Source: Saccharopolyspora spinosa NRRL 18395 (lineage in GTDB: Bacteria; Actinomycetota; Actinomycetes; Mycobacteriales; Pseudonocardiaceae). Taken from it: a stretch of 64,000 bases of DNA. Every line of letters begins with the position of its first letter. The stretch's first letter is position 1. Made by a program: the position numbers and the translations under genes. A model generated the notes under the pieces. The model made no database searches, was not told the DNA's origin, and saw nothing but the letters and a program-made list of their open reading frames with translations. Positions 16,621 to 24,226 of the stretch are shown here, in pieces. The DNA is taken from positions 3,088,554 to 3,152,553 of the forward strand of contig NZ_GL877878.1 in the NCBI RefSeq assembly GCF_000194155.1, in the 5' to 3' direction.

Positions 16621-17790
16621 TCAGCCGGATATCACAGGCAGGTCGATGACTACGCTCGAGGATTCGTCGAGCCACACTCGGTGTTTCCCGGCATCGACGG
16701 TGAGGCCGAAGCGTTCGCGGGCCGGGCTGCCAAGCGCTTGCCATTGCTGGTGAGCGTGCTCGATGGTGTCCCACAGCCGGGCGGGGCCGCCTTGGCGAAC
16801 GAGGTGTCGGCCGGACTCTGGGGTGGTGTGGCAGGCCCAGGATCCGTCGGGGCGGATGAGCCAAGTTTCCGACGTCGAGCCGTCGGTGGAGGTGAACCCG
16901 ATCCGGCTGTAGGGGCCGGTGTTCAGGGCGGCGAAGAACTCGAACTCTCGCCCTGTGGCGACGTCCACGGCCAGGCTGGTGGGTGCGGGTTCGGTGGCGG
17001 CAGCGTCCTGGTGCGGGATGGTGGCGGCGGGTATCTGCGTGTCGCGGGTGGGCATGAACATGCCCGCGTCCGGTAGGAATGTGCCCTCGGCCCTGCCGTC
17101 GTGGTCGACGGTGAGCAGGGCCAGCAGCCCTCCAACGGTCAGCGGGGCCAGGATGATCCCGCCGGGGCGGGTCTGGTCGATCCACGCCGCCGGGATGCGT
17201 TGCACGCCGACGGTGGCGATGATCCGGTCGAACGGTGCATGCTGGGGGCAGCCGTCGCGGCCGTCGGCGGCTGCCAGGTGCGGGGCGTGGCCGAGCTTGG
17301 CTAGGCGGTCGCGGGCAAAGTCGACCAACACGGGGTCGACGTCGACGGTGGCGACGTGCTCGCTGCCCAATCGGTGGCAGAGCAGGGCGGCGTTGTAGCC
17401 GCTGCCGGTGCCGATCTCCAACACTCGGTGTCCGTCGTGCACGTCGAGGGCTTCGAGCATCAGCGCCATCAGCGACGGCGCCGAGCTGGACGAGGTTGGT
17501 TGCCCGGTTATGGTTTCGCCGCGCCGCGCCGCATTCAGCGCGTCCGGGTTGTTGTCGATCTGGGTGACGTGTGCGGCGTTGCGGTAGACCCCGTCGCGCC
17601 AGTCGTCGGTGCGCTCCAGCAGTCGCCATCCGGGCCGGTCGCTGCGCGGTTCGAAGTAGTACGGGACGAACAGCCCACGGGGCGTGTCGCTGAACGCGGC
17701 AATCCATGCCGGGGCGCGTAGGTAGCCGTCGTCGGTGAGCTGGGTGACGAGTTGGGCCCGCAGGGCTTCGGTTTCGGTCGTGGTGGTCAC
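16621..17790 (-). CDS. Methyltransferase of the ATP-grasp peptide maturase system (PIMT-like)
   Basis: The 389-residue protein has a SAM-binding core resembling protein-L-isoaspartate O-methyltransferase: VLEIGTGSGYNAALLCHRLG near residue 120, VATVDVDPVLVDFARDRLAKLG after it, then RIIATVGVQRIPAAW. The N-terminus carries VPYYF. A roughly 150-residue C-terminal extension includes EHAHQQWQALGSPARERFGLTVD. This architecture is the tgmC-like partner of RiPP ATP-grasp ligases in actinomycetes, where it methylates the modified peptide or its Asp/isoAsp residue. Its start overlaps the stop of the ATP-grasp gene by four bases, so the two form an operon. Confidence 0.8.
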   Translation of the reverse strand: MTTTTETEALRAQLVTQLTDDGYLRAPAWIAAFSDTPRGLFVPYYFEPRSDRPGWRLLERTDDWRDGVYRNAAHVTQIDNNPDALNAARRGETITGQPTSSSSAPSLMALMLEALDVHDGHRVLEIGTGSGYNAALLCHRLGSEHVATVDVDPVLVDFARDRLAKLGHAPHLAAADGRDGCPQHAPFDRIIATVGVQRIPAAWIDQTRPGGIILAPLTVGGLLALLTVDHDGRAEGTFLPDAGMFMPTRDTQIPAATIPHQDAAATEPAPTSLAVDVATGREFEFFAALNTGPYSRIGFTSTDGSTSETWLIRPDGSWACHTTPESGRHLVRQGGPARLWDTIEHAHQQWQALGSPARERFGLTVDAGKHRVWLDESSSVVIDLPVISG

Positions 17791-18390
17791 GGTATGGTCT
17801 CCTGGGTGAGGACGTCGGCGATCGCGGTGGTGATCTGATCACGTAACGGGTGGTTCCAGGCCCATTGACCTGCCGGATTCGCCTCAAGGAACCACCACCG
17901 TCCAGTGTGGTCGATGGAGAAGTCACACGCTGCGAACCGCAGGTCGAGGCGATCGAGCAGCACCACCAGGCGGGCCCGCACCTCGGCCGGTATCTCGATG
18001 TGCTGCCAGGTGTTCGCCGCGTGATCGACCCGCCAGTCCAGCGGCACCGCACCCGTTTCGGTGTGCGGGGCGACTGCGAACATCTGCCCGTCAACCCGCG
18101 TAACGCGCGCGTCGAATGCCTTGTTGATGCGGTGCTGCAGCAGGATCGGGGCCACCCGCACAGACTTGGCGCGGCACTGCTCTGCGGTGACCTCGGTGGC
18201 GTAGAACAGCCGCGGCTCGCCGTCGATCTCGACCGGGTTTCCCCGGAACGGCTTGTAGAGCACCGGGTGCACGCACTCGGCGAACTCCGCAGCCTTCTCC
18301 GGGTCGTTGGTGATCAGCGTGTCCGGGACGGATAGGCCTGCCTCGGCGGCCTGGGCGAGCTGGTAGGGCTTGTGCTCGGCGGCGTGCACC
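17787..18390 (-). pseudogene. ATP-grasp ribosomal peptide maturase (TgmB-like), N-terminally truncated
   Basis: About 200 residues remain of a protein normally near 320. It reads AAEHKPYQLAQAAEAGLSVPDTLITND, then VLYKPFRGNPVEIDGE, a central ILLQHRINKAFDARVTRVDGQMFAVAPH, and the metal/ATP site DFSIDHTGRWWFLEANPAGQWAWN near the C-terminus. These are hallmarks of grasp ligases that make ester or amide crosslinks in RiPPs. The first roughly 110 residues are replaced near 18390 by part of a divergently oriented regulator gene that is itself missing its head. No precursor peptide is left between them. The locus is therefore probably dead. Confidence 0.78.
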
Positions 18391-19150
18391 GCAGGTCTCG
18401 AACGCGTCGCTATCACGCTACGAGACCGGGGATCGGGTACCCAGCCCCGAAGATGTGGCGAGCATCCTCACTGCGGTGGGCGCCGGTGCCGCCGTGCGTG
18501 ACCGGCTGGTCGAGATGGCTCGCAACGCCGCAGAGCCCAACTGGCTACTCGCCGGTGCGAGCGGCACCCGTACAGAGCTCACCGCCCTGATCGAGTTCGA
18601 ACGGACCGCGACTCGGATCCTCGAAGTGGCTCCGATGCTGATCCCGGGTCTGCTACAAACTTCCGATTACGCTCGCACCATCATGTCCGGTCTGCCTGCC
18701 CACGAGCTCGATACCTGGGTGACGATGCGAGTCGGTCGGCGAGACGTGCTGACGCGCCGTAACCCGGCCCAGTTCGATGCCATAATCGCCGAACACGTGC
18801 TGTACCAACAGATCGGCGGCCCCAGTGTCATGGCCGACCAACTGCGGCACATCGCCAAGATGGCCGAGCTGCCAAACGTTTTCATACAGATCGTCCCCAG
18901 CAGCACGCAGACCTGGCACCTCGCGCTCGAAGGTGCGTTCATCCTCTTCGAGTTCCCGAAAGCGTCACCGATCGTTAACCTCGAACACTTCCGGTCATCT
19001 GTGTTCCTGTACGACGACGGGGACATCTACGACTACGCCCAAGCGGGGGATAGCCTCCGGCAAGCGGCGATGAGCCCAGCCGACTCACTGAAACTCATCG
19101 CCCGTAGTGCCGAGTTGATGGAGGAACAGAGTGACGGTACACCCGACTAA
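18391..19150 (+). pseudogene. DUF5753-type helix-turn-helix regulator, N-terminally truncated
   Basis: The frame enters in the recognition helix of an XRE domain (QVSNASLSRYETGDRVPSP), continues with VRDRLVEMARNAAEPNW, and then the DUF5753 part: EVAPMLIPGLLQTSDYAR, RVGRRDVLTRRNPAQF, VLYQQIGGPSVMADQL and a C-terminal SADSLKLIARSAELM. Full relatives have about 30 residues more upstream, including the start and first helices. Its stop overlaps the start of a DUF397 gene, its usual partner. The missing head coincides with the missing head of the ATP-grasp gene on the other strand. Confidence 0.82.
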
Positions 19151-19325
19151 CTGGCGCAAGGCAAGCTACTCCGGCCAGCAATCCGCATGCGTCGAGGTTG
19201 GCAGCATCGGCGACGGTGCCGCAGTCCGCGACACCAAGAACCGAGCCACCGGATACTTCACCGCCAACCGCGAGCAGTGGTCGGCGTTCGTCGCCGCGTT
19301 CAAGGGCGGCAAGTTCGACGCCTGA
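19131..19325 (+). CDS. DUF397 family small protein
   Basis: The 64-residue protein, GTG start at 19131, carries the family pattern NWRKASYSG, then ACVEVG, AVRDTKNR and a C-terminal WSAFVAAFKGGKFD. DUF397 proteins are regularly encoded directly after DUF5753-type regulators in actinomycetes and are thought to act with them in developmental or antibiotic control. The start lies 20 bases inside the preceding gene. The last 45 residues appear identical to those of the second DUF397 protein at 20739-20942, which points to a recent duplication or gene conversion. Confidence 0.88.
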   Translation: MTVHPTNWRKASYSGQQSACVEVGSIGDGAAVRDTKNRATGYFTANREQWSAFVAAFKGGKFDA

Positions 19326-19338
19326 CCCACAACAAAGA

Positions 19339-19375
19339 AGCGCCCGCCCGGTGTTCCTGGTACCGGGCGGGCGCT
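19339..19375 (+). terminator. Intrinsic terminator after DUF397 gene (copy 1)
   Basis: Perfect 14-bp arms AGCGCCCGCCCGGT and ACCGGGCGGGCGCT enclose a 9-base loop and are followed by TTTCATTT. It lies 14 bases after the DUF397 stop and is duplicated after the second DUF397 gene. Confidence 0.85.
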
Positions 19376-19715
19376 TTCATTTCCTGGGAGCCTGCTTAGC
19401 TTTCCAGTTCCGGCCGATCGACTCGGGTTGCTCTCGCCTGCACTGTTCTCGCTTGCGGCAATTGCACTTCGAGGTAGCGGCGCACACCGAACCCGTTGCG
19501 CATCGGGTAGTCCCGATCGCCGCCAGCCACTTCCAGCACGGTCACTATCGCGACCTGGACCGCGTCGGCTTTCCTCCGAGCTGTCAGCCATGATCCTGAC
19601 GCAGCTCATGAGGCACGCCCCAACCACTGCCCGGTGGGTGCCTCACGGCGCGGCACCCACAGCTTGCCGACGACCGGTTCCCACGCCGTGGCACGCGGTC
19701 CGTTTCCAACACCAG
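19349..19715. repeat. Roughly 370-bp dispersed repeat, copy 2
   Basis: This is nearly identical to 15918-16285 over its whole length and partly to 20965-21268. It starts in the terminator after the first DUF397 gene. The minus-strand frame MADSSEE is broken by one base here as in copy 1. Confidence 0.8.
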
Positions 19716-19893
19716 GCAGTCATCGATCCACTCGACGCTGGAGCCGCACCAGCAATCCTGACCGACCTCGGCATGACAGAGATCATGCTCATGGAAACAC
19801 GCTTGTGACCAAGCAGATCGCCCAGGAGCAGATAAGGCTGCGGATTCTCCAACATCCACACCGATTTGGACGTATCTGTTTATGCTGTGGTGC

Positions 19894-20739
19894 ATGGCTG
19901 GTACCACACCGAAAGCGCGTGCGCTTGGCGCTGAGCTGCGAGCAGCGCGTGAAGCGGCCGGCATTGGACTGCGGCAGTTAGCCGATCAGCTCGAGACGTC
20001 GCACGCGACGGTGTCCCGCTGGGAGACAGGCGCGCGCTCGCCCAAGCCGGAATACGTGGCCGCATACCTGGCGAAGGTTGGCGCGTCCGCCGAACAGCGA
20101 GAGCAGCTCGTCGAGCTCGCGAGGGACCCAGACGGGCCGCACTGGCTTTCGGTGGGCATGCCTGAGCAGCAACGACAGCTCGCTGCACTGCTGGAGATCG
20201 AGCGCGAAGCGACGTGCATCACGACCGTGTCGCCACTACTGATCCCTGGCCTGTTGCAGACCGCCGAGTATGCGCGGGAGATCATGACGACAGGCGGCGT
20301 GCCAGCCTCCGAAATCGACACTCGAGTGGCCGTTCGTCTCGGCCGACGCGACGCGATCACCCGCAAGGACCCAGCAAAGCTACGCGCCTTCATCGGCGAA
20401 TCGGTGCTCTATCAACTGATCGGCAGCTCGGAGATCATGGCTGATCAGCTGGAAACACTGTCGAAGTACGGGCAGCTGGACAACGTCGAGCTTCGGATCA
20501 TCCCGACCCGGTCTGGCTGGCATCCAGGGCTCGAAGGCCCCTTCTCGCTGGCGGAGTTCGGTGATCAAAACCGAACATCGGTGGTACACCTGGAAAACCG
20601 AATCTCCGCACTATTCCTGCACGAGCCTGAAGAGGTGAGTGCCTACGAGACAGCCCTCGATAGGGTGAAGGAAGTTGCGATGAGCCCGGACTCCTCTTCC
20701 AGGCTCATCGCTGATGTCATCGGAACGGAGACGACATAA
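19894..20739 (+). CDS. DUF5753-type helix-turn-helix regulator
   Basis: The likely start is ATG 19894 (MAGTTPKARALGAELRAAREAAG), four codons after another ATG, giving 281 residues. The XRE domain occupies residues 10-65 (LADQLETSHATVSRWETGARSP). The DUF5753 domain follows with TTVSPLLIPGLLQTAEYAR, RLGRRDAITRKDPAKLRAF and VLYQLIGSSEIMADQL. Such regulators sit in the cytosol and pair with DUF397 proteins. The stop (TAATG) overlaps the start of the DUF397 gene. It is paralogous to the truncated copy at 18391-19150 and gives an intact reference for it. Confidence 0.9.
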   Translation: MAGTTPKARALGAELRAAREAAGIGLRQLADQLETSHATVSRWETGARSPKPEYVAAYLAKVGASAEQREQLVELARDPDGPHWLSVGMPEQQRQLAALLEIEREATCITTVSPLLIPGLLQTAEYAREIMTTGGVPASEIDTRVAVRLGRRDAITRKDPAKLRAFIGESVLYQLIGSSEIMADQLETLSKYGQLDNVELRIIPTRSGWHPGLEGPFSLAEFGDQNRTSVVHLENRISALFLHEPEEVSAYETALDRVKEVAMSPDSSSRLIADVIGTETT

Positions 20740-20942
20740 TGAGCGTATCTCACACCACCCCCAGCGGCTGGCGTAAGTCGAGCCGCAGCACAAACACGGA
20801 CAACTGCGTCGAGGTTGGCAGCATCGGCGACGGCGCCGCAGTCCGCGACACCAAGAACCGAGCCACCGGATACTTCACCGCCAACCGCGAGCAGTGGTCG
20901 GCGTTCGTCGCCGCGTTCAAGGGCGGCAAGTTCGACGCCTGA
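20739..20942 (+). CDS. DUF397 family small protein (second copy)
   Basis: The 67-residue protein reads SGWRKSSRSTNTDNCVEVG and then the same C-terminal 45 residues as the DUF397 protein at 19131-19325. The differing N-terminus and identical C-terminus and terminator show that the duplicated block begins inside the gene. It is translationally coupled to the regulator upstream (TAATG). Confidence 0.9.
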   Translation: MSVSHTTPSGWRKSSRSTNTDNCVEVGSIGDGAAVRDTKNRATGYFTANREQWSAFVAAFKGGKFDA

Positions 20943-20955
20943 CCCACAACAAAGA

Positions 20956-20992
20956 AGCGCCCGCCCGGTGTTCCTGGTACCGGGCGGGCGCT
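20956..20992 (+). terminator. Intrinsic terminator after DUF397 gene (copy 2)
   Basis: It has the same 14-bp perfect stem and 9-base loop as at 19339-19375, 13 bases after the stop codon. Confidence 0.85.
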
Positions 20993-21268
20993 TTCATTTC
21001 CTGGGAGCCTGCTTAGCTTTCCAGTTCCGGCCGATCGACTCGGGCGCCCACTTCCAGCACGGTCACTATCGCGGCCTGGACCGCGTCGGCTTCCTCCGAG
21101 CTGCCAGCCATGATCCTGATGCAGCTCATGAGGCACGCCCCAACCGCTGCCCGGTGGGTGCCTCTGGGTGCGGCACCCACGGCTTGCCGACGACCAGTTC
21201 CCACGCCGTGGCGCGCGGTCCGTTTCCAACACCAGGCAGTCATCCATCCACTCGACGTTGGAGCCGCG
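20965..21268. repeat. Roughly 370-bp dispersed repeat, copy 3, internally deleted
   Basis: It matches copy 2 from the terminator to GATCGACTCGGG, skips about 105 bp, resumes at CCACTTCCAGCACGG and ends around TGGAGCCGC. On the minus strand the frame MAGSSEEADAVQAAIVTVLEV is intact here, ending RVDRPELES, about 33 residues. The deletion may have shortened a longer protein. Confidence 0.7.
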
Positions 21269-21424
21269 AGCTCGATGCCGCCCGAGCGACCAACCGCGAA
21301 CTGATGGCTGGGACGAGGCCGTCTTCGCGGCGACCATGCGCGCCTGTGCTGAGGTCGGCTGGCGGTTCGACTGGTGACCGGACACGACTCGGTGTGGTTG
21401 GCGAATGTCCGGTGGCTGGCCGGA
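21269..21424 (+). other. Short region with a possible gene tail
   Basis: A plus-strand frame ends WDEAVFAATMRACAEVGWRFDW before a stop at 21377. It looks protein-like but is joined upstream to the dispersed repeat, so no complete gene can be drawn. Nothing else is visible before the cupin gene. Confidence 0.25.
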
Positions 21425-21970
21425 TCAGCCCGGCATCCCGGCACACTCCCGGCACGGGCAGTGCTGGCAGTCCACCGAGTGCAGGTAGCGCGGAGCCCCG
21501 GCGGTCTTGTCGCAGATCATGCAGGTCAGCTCACCACCGTCGGCGGTGACCTCCTCATAGGGCACCGGCGTCATGCGGTCGGTGGAGTCGATGCGTTTGT
21601 GCGGGGCGCCGACCGCGACGATCAGATGATCGGTGATCGCGCCCACCGCGTGCGGCACCTGTCCTTCGATGATGAAGGTCTGCCCGGCATGGGTCTCGTG
21701 GATCCGCCCGCCGTAGGTGATGGTCCCCGTCCCGGCCACCACGGTCAGCACGTGGTGGCCCGGATGGGTGTGCGGCACGAAACCCTGCCCGGCCGGCAGC
21801 CGGATCAGGTCGGCGCCGATCTCGCCGTTGGTGGCAAGCTGCTGACCGCTGGCCGCGGCGGTGCCGTGCATGGGCACCGCCAGCTCCCCGTGGTCCACGC
21901 GCAGTTCGGTGTGGTCGGGGCCGATCGAGCTCTTCGCCCAGGTCGCGATGTGCAGGTCGTCGTGCGGCAT
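21425..21970 (-). CDS. Cupin-domain protein with Cys-rich C-terminal tail
   Basis: The 181-residue protein has a cupin barrel with the metal-ligand pattern FVPHTHPGHHVLTVVAGTG and a second His in EGQVPHAVGA. The last 40 residues carry CMICDKTA and then CQHCPCREC, six or more cysteines in CxxC spacing that look like a zinc or iron-sulfur site. The start lies 2 bases after the stop of the adenylate-forming enzyme, so it is the last gene of the NRPS operon. A role in tailoring or sensing a metal-dependent step is likely; the reaction is unknown. The fused Cys tail is unusual for a plain cupin. Confidence 0.72.
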   Translation of the reverse strand: MPHDDLHIATWAKSSIGPDHTELRVDHGELAVPMHGTAAASGQQLATNGEIGADLIRLPAGQGFVPHTHPGHHVLTVVAGTGTITYGGRIHETHAGQTFIIEGQVPHAVGAITDHLIVAVGAPHKRIDSTDRMTPVPYEEVTADGGELTCMICDKTAGAPRYLHSVDCQHCPCRECAGMPG

Positions 21971-21972
21971 GG

Positions 21973-23832
21973 TTACTCCTCCTCGGTGGGGCGGACTGCC
22001 CAGATGACTCCGCCGAGGTCATGGCGCCCGGCCCGTAACGCGGAGAAACCCGCAATGGCGAAGCCGTCGTGCCGCAACCGGCGCAGCCGGGCCCATCGGT
22101 CGGCGCAGTGGCCGGTTCTTCCGTCGTTGAGATAGGTCCACAACAGGTCCAACGCCCACGGCAGGCCGCCTGCGGTGGCCGCTGGTGCGTGCGGCAGCAG
22201 CACCAGTCGCCCGTCGTCGAGGGTGGTCTCCACGCCGAAGGGCACCGCGCCCCCGGGCGCGCCCTGCACCTCGGCCACGGCGGCGGCCAGTTCGGTGTAC
22301 GACGACAGGGGCCACGATGCGGTGAGCTTGGCCCGCAGCACCGCCCGGTCGGCCGCGCGCCGCTCGGGATCCGCGTCGCAGCCGAGGCGTAGCGAGTCGA
22401 ACGCCTCGTAGACCGGTTCGCCGGTCGGCTCCAGCGAGTCGGGTTCCGGGACGCGCTCGGCCAGGGCGAGCACCTTCTGCAGCGGCACGTCAGGGTGCGG
22501 GGTGCCGCGCAGCAGTTCGTGCGCGGTGGCTGCGGCGTAGCGCAGCAGGCGCTCGTAGCGGGAGGGGCTTTCGCGGCGGGCGGCGAGCGTGGCGCCCATC
22601 AGCGAACGCTGCGGTTTCCCGGTGGCGGTGGCGCGGAAGTCGCCGATGCGCAGCACCGCCGGGCGCAGCTCGGTGCGCTCGCACAACTGCTGCAGCCGGT
22701 CGACGGGCTGGTCGGTGGCGACTAGGCCGATCTCCTGGCCGAGCGTGGCCTCGGTGACGCCGACGGCGGCGAACCGGCCGGTCAGGCCGTCTTCGCGCCA
22801 GCAGCGTTCGACGTCGAGCGGGTAGTGCTTCTCGCCGCCGCGGTCGATGCGTTCCTTGGTGCGGCCCTTGAGCACCAGCAGATCGCCACGGAATTCGCCG
22901 AGATCGCCGGTGCGCAGCCAGCCGTCGGCGGTGATGGCCTCGGCGGTGGCGGCGGGGTTTTGCCAGTAGCCGTCCATCAGATCCGGCGTGCTGATCCAGA
23001 CCTCGCCGCCCTCCAGGCGCAGGCGCGTGTCCGGCAGCGCCAGCCCGACCGGCGGGAACCGGTCGAGGTAGTGCTCGGTGAACCCGGCCTCGTCAGGTGC
23101 GGGCATGGTGGCGCTGAAGTTGACCGCTTCGGTCAGCCCGTAGCCCTGGCGCAGCCGCGGCCCGTAGGTGCGGTGGAACCGGCGGGCGAGGTCGCCGGTC
23201 AGCGGGGCGGCGGCGGTGATCAGGTAGTCGAGCTTGTCGGGCCACGGCGGCGCGGCTTCCAGCAGGTCCGGCAACAGGGCGGGCACGATCGAGGCGGTGC
23301 GGGCCCCGGCCTGCTCGAGCGCGGCGAAGTAACCCGTCGGGTCCGCGGGCGGGTGCAGCACCAGCCGCGCCCCGGTCAGATGGGTGCCCAGCAGCGACAT
23401 GACCAGCGCGTTGCAGTGGTGCAGCGGCAGGCACGTCCCGTGCGGGCGGCCGGGTCGGATGCCGTGCAGCGCGGCGGTCTTGGTCGCGTTGCCCACCACG
23501 GCGCGGCGGCTGAGCATGACGCCCTTGGGGGTGCCGGTCGAGCCCGAGGTGAACATGATCAGCGCCAGTCCTGCGGCGTCGGGGTGCCCGGCGGGCAGCC
23601 CGGTCCGGCGCAGCGAGCTCGTCGAGCCCCGGCCGTCGACGACCGCGCTGGCCGAGACTCGGTCCACGATGCCGTCGAGCTGCGCATCCCCAGCCCGCGG
23701 TGCCATAGGCACGGCGACCAGTTCGCGTTCGAAGCACTCCAGAAGCGCCGAAGCGAGCCCGGGGCCGCTGGGAAGGCGGATGACCACCCGTGCCCCGGCG
23801 GGAAGGTCGGCCAGTTCGCTGCGGTGATCCAC
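21973..23832 (-). CDS. Stand-alone adenylate-forming enzyme (acyl/aryl-AMP ligase) with extra C-terminal domain
   Basis: GTG 23832 follows AGGAG, and an in-frame TAA just upstream fixes the N-terminus. The 619-residue protein has the A3 loop [15 protein letters not shown] near residue 93, a GYGLTE motif, GDLGEFRGDLLVLKGR, and a TGKPQR catalytic-lysine loop near residue 400. It starts unusually late in the fold (ARVVIRLPSGPG). After the AMP-binding part come about 190 residues of unrecognised helical sequence (AHELLRGTPHPDV, YTELAAAVAEVQ). It probably activates a carboxylic acid, perhaps the starter taken up by the first condensation domain of the adjacent synthetase. Confidence 0.75.
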   Translation of the reverse strand: MDHRSELADLPAGARVVIRLPSGPGLASALLECFERELVAVPMAPRAGDAQLDGIVDRVSASAVVDGRGSTSSLRRTGLPAGHPDAAGLALIMFTSGSTGTPKGVMLSRRAVVGNATKTAALHGIRPGRPHGTCLPLHHCNALVMSLLGTHLTGARLVLHPPADPTGYFAALEQAGARTASIVPALLPDLLEAAPPWPDKLDYLITAAAPLTGDLARRFHRTYGPRLRQGYGLTEAVNFSATMPAPDEAGFTEHYLDRFPPVGLALPDTRLRLEGGEVWISTPDLMDGYWQNPAATAEAITADGWLRTGDLGEFRGDLLVLKGRTKERIDRGGEKHYPLDVERCWREDGLTGRFAAVGVTEATLGQEIGLVATDQPVDRLQQLCERTELRPAVLRIGDFRATATGKPQRSLMGATLAARRESPSRYERLLRYAAATAHELLRGTPHPDVPLQKVLALAERVPEPDSLEPTGEPVYEAFDSLRLGCDADPERRAADRAVLRAKLTASWPLSSYTELAAAVAEVQGAPGGAVPFGVETTLDDGRLVLLPHAPAATAGGLPWALDLLWTYLNDGRTGHCADRWARLRRLRHDGFAIAGFSALRAGRHDLGGVIWAVRPTEEE

Positions 23833-24022
23833 CGGTGATTACTCCTGGTCGTTGACGGTGTGCATACCTGTGCGGTGCACGGGGTTGTCGTGTCGTCGTT
23901 CCGATCGGCGCGGGTGGCCCGCGACGCCCACCGGCAGCTCCGCGGGTTCGCGGTCCGCTGGCGAGGGCAGCTGCGACGCCGCGCTCGGCCAGGCGATCTC
24001 GCGGAGCGCGGGCGAGAACAGC
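23833..24022. other. Gap between the MbtH and ligase genes
   Basis: The 190 bases contain the ribosome site of the ligase but no supported gene. A minus frame ending MHTVNDQE just before the ligase is open but has no family match. The genes on both sides run in the same direction, so this is probably transcribed spacer. Confidence 0.4.
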
Positions 24023-24226
24023 TCAGGGCGTCTCGCGCAGGTTCGCCGGGCGCAGGTCGGTCCAGTTGAGCTCGACGTACCTGAGCGCCTCCGCACGGCT
24101 GGTCTCTTCACACACCACCTCCCAGCCCGCGGGCACCGCGGCGAACGCCGGCCACAGGGAGTGCTGCGCCTGCTCGTTGCGCAGCACCAGGAACGTGCCG
24201 TCCTCGTCGTCGAACGGGTTGGTCAT
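24023..24226 (-). CDS. MbtH-like protein
   Basis: The 67-residue protein is [18 protein letters not shown], then [18 protein letters not shown] and a C-terminal [15 protein letters not shown], the standard MbtH pattern including the SLWP and NWTDLRP blocks. MbtH proteins bind and activate A domains of NRPSs. The ATG overlaps the TGA of the synthetase by four bases, so the two are coupled. Confidence 0.95.
   Translation of the reverse strand: MTNPFDDEDGTFLVLRNEQAQHSLWPAFAAVPAGWEVVCEETSRAEALRYVELNWTDLRPANLRETP

Noticed and set aside
16178..18094. Minus-strand open frame of 638 codons
   Set aside because: It overlaps the methyltransferase and ATP-grasp genes in another frame and is Arg/Pro/His-rich; the overlapped genes carry recognisable motifs.
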